From assembly GCF_958298935.1 (NCBI RefSeq), contig NC_084924.1, positions 9,858,001 to 9,922,000 on the forward strand: DNA of 64,000 bases, given 5' to 3'. How positions within the stretch are numbered: the first letter of the stretch is position 1; each line of letters begins with the position of its first letter. A model generated the notes under the pieces. It made no database searches and was not told where the DNA came from. It worked only from the letters and a program-made list of their open reading frames with translations. Source of the DNA: Phragmites australis. Lineage: Eukaryota > Streptophyta > Magnoliopsida > Poales > Poaceae. Of this stretch, positions 57,100-64,000 are shown in pieces. Both the position numbers and the translations under genes were made by a program.

Positions 57100-58440
57100 A
57101 AATAACCAAGGCTTCGGTGGCCCAGGTTGTGGCTTGGGCCGTGTTGGCCTTTCAACCAACCCATTTAGACCGGTGGGGGAAAATCCCATACAAAAGGGAT
57201 GGGGGTCGGTTAGGGATTCCACCTCACTCGCCTAGTGCCCTGGGAGCCGTCGCCGCTTACGGGTCAGGTCAGGCTACCGCTGGCTGGCCGCCGCGCCGTC
57301 ATGCCTGGTGACTAATCCGGCCACCGTGCATCACTAGAGGGCAGGCACACTGGAGGGAGACCCGATGTTTGGGTTGTGTCGTCCGCTAAGTGATGGCATG
57401 GCCAGTGCCGGATGATGGCGATGCCGTAGAGAACAGCCACCTCCTGGCTCAACCGAAGGGCCGCCGCGACTTGAGGGGAACAACCACCAAATGAGGGCAG
57501 CTATAGGGCCAGCGCCGCCATGGAGGATCGCCTCCGAAGAAGATGGTGTGACTACTGCCGGTCCTCGTGCCTCCGCTGGCCTTAATGGAGAGCGAGCGCT
57601 GCCGCCAGAAGTGCAATTGCCGCCAGAATCGAGTCATCGAGATCTGGATTGTGCCTAAGGGCTGGCGTTGCTTGAGTGGCTGCCACCGGTCGAGGGCCGT
57701 GCGGGAGCGCTACCGGCCATCTTTGGGTGTTGCCGTGTTGGGTTGGGTGTTGTGCGCTGGCCTGGGAGGGGTTGCCGGTCGACGGGCTGACCACCCTCCT
57801 TTGGACTGTGCCGGCCACCTCGCACTGCTCTAGGGCTATTTTCGTCGGATGCGCCATCACGACCGCCTGCCGCCTTGAGGATGAGCGTCAATGTTGGGGT
57901 GTGCTCGCCTCCATGGTAGGAGGCTGCCATGAGGGCGGGTCCTGCAGCCGCATCGGCATGAGGGCCCTGCCACCGTCGGGTGTATGGAAGTGCGCCGCGA
58001 CGACTAAGATGGACGCTGTGGAGAGCTGCCATGGGCTGAGGTTCCTGGGGGAAACACGCTGGGAGAAGAGGAATCCTCTGTCGTGGAATGTTAAGTTCTT
58101 ACATGACACTTACCCTTTGTGTGGTCGATGACTGCCATCATGATTGCGGTGTCGTTGCAGCTGTGGTGAAGGGGAGCAAACGCAAAAGCACCATTAGTTG
58201 TGGTGCCACCATCATCGGATCTGCGTGTCAAGAGGACCTGGAGGGAGTCACCTTCTAGACACGAGAAGGTTGTGTTGTCTCCACATGAAGAAGATCCGCC
58301 ATGGAGAGATGTTGTCCGCCACCTCTTCGAGGAGAAGAGCGCCAAAAAGTTTTCTCCGACGAGGAGGGCCGTTTATCTGCACTGCCGCTGGGTCATCGCT
58401 CTGGATCCGTTGAAGTCGGAGACGTTCTCCTTTGGTACAT
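57100..58440. other. GC-rich leader block in the copia element
   Basis: Between the copia 5' LTR and gag lies 1.3 kb of CpG-rich DNA with open frames on both strands (up to 151 codons, 57676-58131 on +). None has a recognisable domain. The sequence atacaaaagggatgggggtcggttaggg near 57190 resembles the start of cereal retroelement leaders. The rest may be captured host sequence. Confidence 0.4.
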
Positions 58441-58550
58441 CGGTAGATTTCTTCTATGTTTATGTCGATGTGTACACGTAGATTCCTCTGTTGGTCGAGG
58501 CCTTGATGCCTATGTTCTTGGCTGGCAGATTAGCGGTAGAACAAAGTGCG

Positions 58551-58791
58551 TGATAACGTATTGTAAATAGAAAGTAAAGAGAGAGCACATAGAGTAGAAA
58601 ATAAAACTCTTGTATTGATTCAATGAACCGTTTACATATATATACATGACGAAGGGGTGCCATTGGAGAGACATGTTTTCTCTCCAATGGACATAATGAA
58701 AAGGTATGAAGTCTCTTCACCAAAAGACATGTCCCTTTAGTAAAGACATATATTTGCTCATTGATCACTAACTGTAATCAAATTCTAATCA
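58551..58791 (-). repeat. copia 5' LTR, 241 bp
   Basis: On the - strand it runs from TGATTAGAATTTGATTACAG to ATACGTTATCA. It has a TATATATA run (58634-58645 region) and R-like sequence rich in CTCTTT. The TGAT...ATCA ends and position next to the leader support an LTR; the partner LTR is outside or lost. Confidence 0.65.
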
Positions 58792-58984
58792 GCACGAGGA
58801 CACAAGGCTTAGCGAGGCATCCCAGCTTCTCGAAGATGCCCCGACCCTTGACGATGGGGATGGAGAAGGTAATCTCCTCACCGTGAGCGCCCAACACCGC
58901 CACAACCACCGCGCACGTGCGCCCAGGCTCTAGAGGGCTGGAGCAATAGGCTCAGGTAGGCGGTCGGAACGAACCTGGACAGAC
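58792..58984. other. short coding-like scrap on the - strand
   Basis: On the - strand 58900-58797 reads without stops as AHGEEITFSIPIVKGRGIFE and then KLGCLAKPCVL. I do not recognise the family. It may be an exon scrap or retroelement piece between the copia LTR and the Ds-like end. Confidence 0.25.
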
Positions 58985-59206
58985 TCACCAGATACGATAT
59001 GCTAAAAACAGGATTCTCTTGGCTAAAAACGGGATTCCGACAAAACAGGTGGGATGAGGCCTCAATCGTTTTTGACCATATTTTTGAACGTCATCATCCT
59101 GTTTCTGTCCCGTTCCTGCGTAAGAATCGGGAAAATGAAAATGATCCAGAAAAACAGAAAACAGTTGCGGGACGGGATATTCCTATACCGCTTTCATCCC
59201 TATTTG
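58985..59206. mobile_element. Ac/Ds-like hAT terminus, one end
   Basis: Read on the - strand from 59206 it begins TAGGGATGAAAGCGGTATAG and continues with ATATCCCGTCCCGC and repeated CGGGAT/AAACGG words, ending in CGGAATCCCGTTTTTAGC near 59015. Maize Ac/Ds begins CAGGGATGAAA and has the same kind of subterminal words. The other end is missing; the copia LTR lies 200 bp to the left. Confidence 0.65.
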
Positions 59207-59400
59207 GACCTTTCTTCTTAACCTCATACGTGATGAAGTCTTCCCAAACTCTAGAGCTGCACTTCTTGTGTCTCTTTGCGGTAGGATCTGCAGCAGTGTT
59301 CTCAAATTCAGCACTCAACTTCTATTCTTTTAGTTGCAGTAGGATCAACCCAGGCCAGATCAAAGGGCGCCATCATAGGAATAGCCAGAGATGATGCCAC
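59207..59400 (-). pseudogene. hAT transposase N-terminal exon (BED-type start), cut by the Ds-like element
   Basis: On the - strand a segment with AADPTAKRHKKCSSRVWEDF and ITYEVKKKGPN matches the start of a BED zinc finger as found in hAT transposases (basic KK.S..VW.DF). The Cys/His ligands that should follow are absent because the reading is interrupted exactly by TAGGGATGAAA. Upstream codons (MVASSLAIPMMAPFDLAWV) lie in a neighbouring frame. DNA binding would be the role of the intact protein. Confidence 0.55.
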
Positions 59401-59955
59401 CATGCTTGCATTTGAACTTCCAGCACCTCCGCTCCCTAATTCCATCACAAATCTAGATCAAAATAAAATAAATCAGGAAGGAGACCGACTGCTAAACTAA
59501 TGAGTACCATCAGAATAAAAGAAATTACTTTTGAACTTAAGCATGTAGTTACTAAACTTGCAATCTGATTTGTAGCTATTGTTTTAATATCTTTTTCTCT
59601 CTCTAAACGATGCTGGCATGCTCAAATCTGATAGATAGCACCACTGTCATAATACAATGATTGCCACTGTGTCTCCAGTTAAATTGGCTAGTGAATGATT
59701 CCAGTTGGCCTCTGCTGCATGCGCATATTTGAGAGGTTTTTCAGGTCCTAGTTGATGTTGTCAAGTCATTGTGATCCCATCACATCTGCACATATATTTG
59801 ATACTGGCATGCCCAAATCTGATAGATAATTGATGTTGTTTTTCAGACATTGAGTATTATACCCCTATTGGCTAAACGGTAGCATACTTGCATATACTAC
59901 TCATTCAAATTCGCATGTACTAACTAGTGATCGAGAGAGGAGAGAGTACCAGCGG
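59401..59955. other. no feature seen
   Basis: AT-rich DNA with a repeated word aaatctgatagataa (near 59625 and 59816). I see no gene or element end. Confidence 0.5.
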
Positions 59956-59959
59956 CTAT

Positions 59960-60200
59960 GGGAGGCGCTGGTGCGACGAGGACGGGCGGCGCCAACGTGA
60001 CGACTGGCAAGGATTGACGGCGCCTTCGGTACGAGGACGGGTGGCGCCGACGTGATGAGGCCAGGCGGCACCGGAGCGACGAGGACCGGGGGGGGGGGGG
60101 GGGGCGGTGCCTGCGGGGCGAGGACGGTCGGCGCCGGCACGACGAGGACAGGCGGCGCCGGAGCGATGAGGACGGGCGGCGCTGAAGCGACGAGGACGGG
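59960..60200. repeat. GC-rich minisatellite with a 17-G run
   Basis: Six to eight degenerate units of about 27-30 bp of the type GACGAGGACGGGCGGCGCC. A run of 17 G (60088-60104) sits in the middle. On the - strand it reads as a Pro/Ala/Val-rich repeat (VLVAPAPPVL), but a real gene is unlikely. Confidence 0.75.
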
Positions 60201-60379
60201 AAGTGCCACCGTGCCGAAGCGATGTGAGACGTGAATGCCGAAGACATAATGGCGGCTAGGATCGGCCGGTTGGGCACTTCGCGGCTGGGGAGTAGAACTG
60301 CCATGGAGGCATGGACTGGGCTCGGCCGCCAGGACCATTCGGATAATTTTCAAACTCAGCTACTCCGGCTAGTCGATGC

Positions 60380-60507
60380 CGATTTCATCAGAAAACTACT
60401 ACGATGATTTCGATGCTGAAAATTTCCGATGTTAATTCTGAAAAAACTAGCCCTTTCCAATTCCGACTCGAATCGGTTAGAAATTACCCAATTCATTTTC
60501 ACCCCTA
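60380..60507. mobile_element. hAT-type right end
   Basis: CATTTTCACCCCTAATT near 60495-60510 is the TAGGGGTG-type terminus on the - strand, preceded by repeated TTCCGA/CGGTTAGAAAT words. The partner end was not found. Confidence 0.4.
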
Positions 60508-60574
60508 ATTTCGGATATTATGTGTATCTTGATGATAATTTGGTCTCCTGATCCTCCAAGTATTATATGACAAT

Positions 60575-60938
60575 TTCACGCTCGAGCATCGAGGTCAAAT
60601 ACCGTGCTGTGGCAGATGTCGTCACTAAATGTTACTGGTTACGACAATTGTTCCAAAAATTGCATCACCGACTCACTTCTACCACAATCATCTACTGCAA
60701 CAATATTAGCGTCATCTACAAGTCACCAAATCCTATTTAATATCGACAAATCAGATATATCAAGATTGACATTCTCTTTGTGTGCGAGAAAGTCTCGCTT
60801 GTTGCGTGTTCTTTACGTGCCATCCTCTCATCTATTCCATCCTCTCATCTATTCGCGGATGTGATGACCAAGGATGCCGACATAGATATTTACGGATCTT
60901 CCTGCTACAACTGTATCTTGACGACAACTGCAGGCAGA
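60575..60938 (+). pseudogene. copia RNase H C-terminal fragment
   Basis: A broken frame gives VKYRAVADVVTKCYWLRQLF, then IIYCNNISVIY and RYIKIDILFVCEKVS, the end of a copia RNase H (normal forms have EYRA, WLR.L, YCDN and HI.I). The Asp of YCDN is Asn here. A degenerate V.YVPSS...F..DVMTK follows. The sequence runs straight into a copia LTR at 60939. Confidence 0.75.
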
Positions 60939-61330
60939 TGTTAAAGATAGAATATGTGTAGCTGTATAATTTGTCTGGTTTGTTTTCTTTAGCAAACCGG
61001 TTGTAATCTTTTCAACCAACTATTGTTGGATTGTGATCACCGCTGGCCCAGCCATATATACAGACGCGTGCCCCTGCCTCCGGCCGTGTGCAGCGCTTGC
61101 GGAATCCTTGGGAGCCTCACGTCGTCTCTATACTCTCGCTGACCCCTCTCTCTCACCCGTGTTGCGATTGGAAGCCCGAAGGGACAATTATTTTTTGCTG
61201 GTGCTGTCATCGTCCCTCCGCTGCTGCTGTTGCTGCTGTCTAGTGTGTACTCTCTGCTCTCCCTCATCACTTGCCCTACTGTTTGACCGCTCGACGCGTT
61301 TCTCTCCCTCCCCCTCTCCTGACTAGTCTC
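60939..61330 (+). mobile_element. copia 3' LTR (start defined, end uncertain)
   Basis: TGTTAAAGATAGAATATGTG follows the RNase H fragment and a short purine-rich stretch, the position of a 3' LTR. It matches the scrap at 39059. A TATATATA-type motif near 61052 followed by C-rich DNA is consistent with an LTR promoter. I could not fix the right end. Confidence 0.6.
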
Positions 61331-61787
61331 TTTCCTCGCACGAGCGCGCACATGGTGGGAAATATCTGCTGGCCGACTGCACTGCCCCAGCCTGCTAATT
61401 GTGGTCAGAAATGATGCGGATCTGAGCAATGCTAACAACACAGCATCTATGTTTACAAGACGTGCGTTCTCGCTGAAGCGTCCAATGACGAAAAGGTTTT
61501 TTGTCAACCCCCGTGGAGTGCGCTTGTTCGGTCTGTAGAGGGTGTCATCACCACAACCGTTCAGGCTGGAACACGGGTACCTACCTTTTCATTCTTCTTT
61601 TGAGTGAACGTGAGATGAAAAGGAATCGTGGAGTGGCAAACCGTCAATAACTTTGGATAGCACAAGGGGAACAATCAATTTTTTTATTTTTTCATTAAAA
61701 TTTAAATAAATAGATTCCTCGGACAGTATTTATAAAACTAAACGCTTGCCGTCCCCTTGCAGCCCTCTCAGATAGACGGTAAAGAAT
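61331..61787. other. no feature seen
   Basis: Possibly the remainder of the copia LTR and flanking DNA. No coding or repeat signal that I can support. Confidence 0.4.
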
Positions 61788-61890
61788 CCTTACCGCCTCC
61801 TGAGAGGGCGGGTGGTCTGACCGCCCTCTGAGAGGACGGCAAGGGGGCTAACCGCCCTCTCAGAGGCCCTTACCTCAGGAGGCGGTAAGG
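61788..61890. repeat. perfect 17-bp inverted repeat with inner GC-rich stems
   Basis: CCTTACCGCCTCCTGAG (61788-61804) is perfectly inverted at 61874-61890. Inside, further CCGCCCTCT and AGAGGGCGG words can pair, making a multi-branched hairpin. It lies 35 bp upstream of a TATA box. Confidence 0.8.
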
Positions 61891-61924
61891 AGCCAACCCC
61901 GCACGTCCCCCTTCTTCTCTTCTC

Positions 61925-61932
61925 TATATAAA
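61925..61932 (+). promoter_or_regulatory. TATA box of the plant-mobile-domain relic
   Basis: TATATAAA in a pyrimidine-rich context, followed by an A/G-rich stretch and a 500-bp leader before coding-like DNA at 62482. Its link to the relic is inferred from order and strand. Confidence 0.45.
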
Positions 61933-62100
61933 CAGAAAAAATGAGGAAAAACCTCATTTTAATCCAAAAAAGAGAAAAGTTTGGAGAAGAGAGGAGAGTA
62001 AAGGAGAGGAAGAGAGCGCGGTTTTTGATCGGCGGATTTGAAGAGTATTTTTCGGTAATTTCTTTTATACTTATATTGTTGTTAATAAGTAAAGTAGGAC

Positions 62101-62226
62101 TGTATGACATAGGGTTTAGCACTGTATGACCTAGGGTTTAGAGGTATGACCTAGGGTTTAGGGTTTAGAAAATGCTTACTGTACGACCTAGGGTTTAGCG
62201 GTATGACCTAGGGTTTAGGGTTTAGA
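62101..62226. repeat. telomere-like repeat block (TTTAGGG words)
   Basis: Five units begin TATGACCTAGGGTTTAG or a close variant; two of them extend to CTAGGGTTTAGGGTTTAG. TTTAGGG is the plant telomere repeat. The units alternate short and long, so this is a composite repeat rather than a telomere array. Confidence 0.75.
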
Positions 62227-62481
62227 AACTACTGTATTTAGTAGTATATTGTAAATATTAATTATGACATGATAGGATAGCTATTAAATACATAGTAGTA
62301 TTTTTAGTATGGTAGTTTCAAATATGTAGAATGTACAGAGTAATAATCGTAGGTTAGTTTGGTTAGGGGTATTATTGAAGAACCTATTGTTAGGTAGTAA
62401 TCGGTGTCGGTAATTTTTTAGTTCCGATAATCAGAAATATAGTTTGCCGATTTTAACATTGGTTATATTTGCGGATATTTC

Positions 62482-63079
62482 CAAGGATGGTAGATAAATT
62501 ATATTTTCAGATATATTATGGTGAGGGTGAAATTAGTTATGGTCCTAACGATGTAGATCTGTCTGGGTTTCGTCATGTCGTCAAGAATCTTAGTAAAGCC
62601 AATGAGAGGACTATTATGGGTATGTGCAAGTGGCTGATGCGGTATTTTCAACTGGATATATAGCAACATAATCTTAAGCTGGAAGCCAATGAGAGGAATA
62701 TTATGGGTGTGTGCAAGTGGCTGATGCGGTATTTTCAACTAGATATGTAGCAACATAATCTTAAGCTGAAAGTCGTCCTCAGCCGTGCTAGTCAGGGATA
62801 CTTTGGCGAGCTCGTCCTGATCGACGAAGAACCCCAAGGCAGCAGCGAGACGATTCTATTTTGACCGTTCGCTAATAGTAGCCCTAGTTGACCGATGGAG
62901 GCCTGAGACACATACTTTCCACCTCCCCTGTGGAGAGATGACTCCGACTTGCAGGACGTAGCCTACCTCTTAAAATTACCTTGTGCGGGAGCTGCGGTTG
63001 GAGTCATCGACATGAATGCTGACTGGATTAACGTCATGCATCAACACTTCTGCCCGGTTCAGTGGACAAACAACGCACC
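62482..63079 (+). pseudogene. transposon-derived protein with plant mobile domain (PMD), broken
   Basis: Coding-like reading starts at ATG 62488 (MVDKLYFQIYYGEGEISYGP, then NDVDLSGF and NERTIMGMCKWLM). An 87-bp in-frame tandem duplication (62598-62684, 62685-62771) repeats the NER...KWLMRYFQLD block, and both copies contain a TAG. Then comes SRASQGYFGELVLIDEEPQG and, in shifted frames, DRWRPETHTFHLPCGEMTPT (62890 on) and LQDVAYLLKLPCAGAAVGVI. The last two are the signature of the plant mobile domain found in transposons and MAIN-like host proteins. Stops and two frameshifts make it a relic. A CACTA element interrupts it at 63080. Confidence 0.65.
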
Positions 63080-64000
63080 CACTACGTGAAAAATGGACAA
63101 GGGTGACGGGTCATAATCGTCATAGGTGACAGGTCCCGCACCCGTCACCCCGAATGCATCACTGATGACATGTAATAAGTGACGGGTAAGGACCCGTCAC
63201 CAATAAAGTCATTGGTGACGGGTCAATACTTGACCTGTCACTTATTAAAGTCCTTGGTGACGGGTCACAACTGTGACCCGTCACTTATGACTGATATACG
63301 GTTTTTGCATTTTATGGACGCGAAAAAAGTCAAAAAATATTTTTCACCCAAGCCAATCCAACTCAGGCCTATCACCACTCGCCATGTGTCTCTACCTATT
63401 TTTCAGGCTGTTTTTAGAATGTGCGTTCCGTGGTAATTGAACTCGCGACGGCCCCTTGTGCGCGTAGCTGCCTAACCACCTCAACCTCGCGTGCGTCCTG
63501 AAGGGACTTGGATAAAAGATCCTTTTAACTATTTTGCCGAGGGTCGTAAGTGACGGGTCACCCGTCACCAATGTTAATTTTACAATAGACATAAAAACCA
63601 GTTGACTCGGAGTACCTTCGGTTAAATAGCCATAAATTTTGCATACAGACTCTGATTTCGACGTTTTTTTTTACTCTATGTACATCTACAGAAAAAGTTA
63701 CATCTGTTTCTGCCCCACTTTGTCGGGTTCGGTGAATTTTTCAAGGCCTAAAACTGCTTGGAAAATTGAGTTCTTGCCTCCGAAAGTTTCTACACCGTTT
63801 TTGGAATGAGCATTTGTGTCCATAGCCATTACCCCTTACATCAAACTTGAGCAGAAATGTATAATGGTCTAGTGCTTCTGAAGTGAGAAAAAATAAGAGA
63901 AAAATAAAATAAAAATATTTTTTTCATTGTTTGGATCATTTTCTGTATTTATGAATAACGTAATTAGTGATGGGTCATAACTTGACCCGTCATTTATGAC
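63080..64000. mobile_element. CACTA (En/Spm) element end, continues beyond the window
   Basis: CACTACGTGAAAAATGG at 63080 is a CACTA-type terminus. Within 63103-63570 about ten copies of GTGACGGGTC or its inverse GACCCGTCAC occur in both orientations, and the motif reappears at 63967-63995. Dense short subterminal repeats in both orientations are the binding sites of the CACTA transposase. No coding sequence is seen before the window ends, so only one end of the element is present. The expected 3-bp target duplication cannot be tested. Confidence 0.85.

Larger units (their letters stand above)
52973..58791 (-). mobile_element. Ty1/copia element in antisense orientation, 3' end lost
   Basis: From right to left on the - strand: 5' LTR (58551-58791), a long leader, gag start at 56310, gag zinc-knuckle region, protease to GAG-pre-integrase region, integrase, and the beginning of RT. 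It is cut at 52973 against the Tat LTR. Stops and indels are scattered throughout. The remainder of RT, RNase H and the 3' LTR are absent from the window. Confidence 0.8.

Noticed and set aside
57676..58131. 151-codon + frame in the copia leader as a gene
   Set aside because: Open frames occur on both strands because of GC richness; no recognisable domain or start context.
59901..60353. 150-codon Pro/Ala/Val protein on the - strand
   Set aside because: It is the translation of a GC minisatellite with a 17-G homopolymer; no independent coding evidence.
62101..62226. True telomere or chromosome-end sequence
   Set aside because: TTTAGGG words are interrupted by TATGACC and longer spacers, and coding-like transposon DNA continues on both sides.
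1..64000. tRNA, rRNA, snoRNA or miRNA genes
   Set aside because: No cloverleaf, rRNA or known precursor was recognised by eye on either strand; a covariance-model scan would be needed to exclude them.

Overview
The window is nuclear DNA of a grass (Poaceae). Two host genes point there: an intact TEOSINTE BRANCHED1 (TB1) gene with the grass-specific N-terminus, TCP domain and R domain, and a 14-exon plant RING-type TMEM185-like gene. The remaining sequence is the layered transposon load typical of a medium or large grass genome: Ty1/copia, Tat-type Ty3/gypsy, hAT, Tourist, CACTA and plant-mobile-domain elements. By its resemblance to the maize protein as I remember it, the TB1 looks like one from the PACMAD grasses. 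I cannot name the species.

Layout. 1-879: dead copia integrase fragment ending about 135 bp before a host promoter. 1016-11910: the RING/TMEM185 gene on the + strand. Its 4.5-kb intron 4 has trapped a hAT transposase relic, a 171-bp tandem array and GC-rich sequence, and intron 8 holds a hAT element with both ends. 11.9-33.5 kb: intergenic DNA with a Tourist MITE, two hAT elements with 7/8 target duplications, a 0.9-kb foldback and probable LTR-type debris. 33560-34630: TB1 on the - strand, converging on the RING gene, with a TATA box and a 47-codon upstream ORF. 35.1-39.0 kb: TB1 upstream DNA with no gene seen.

39.06-52.97 kb: nested retroelements beginning 4.4 kb upstream of the TB1 start. 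A copia LTR scrap carries an antisense gypsy LTR, followed by a 13.5-kb Tat-type gypsy element. That element has gag, protease, RT/RNase H and integrase on the + strand. On the - strand it has a second gene that appears to have its own TATA box and an 81-bp intron whose removal keeps the reading frame. The 3' LTR is cut and joined to a second, - strand copia element (to 58.79 kb). 58.8-64 kb: an Ac/Ds-like end inside a hAT transposase exon, a minisatellite, a third copia end, a plant-mobile-domain relic, and a CACTA element that inserted into that relic and runs off the window.

The host genes show no functional link beyond being neighbours. The most notable signals are the spliced antisense gene of the Tat element, the strong TAG bias among its premature stops on both strands, the G-box hairpins repeated in its LTRs, and the position of this nest upstream of the branching regulator TB1.
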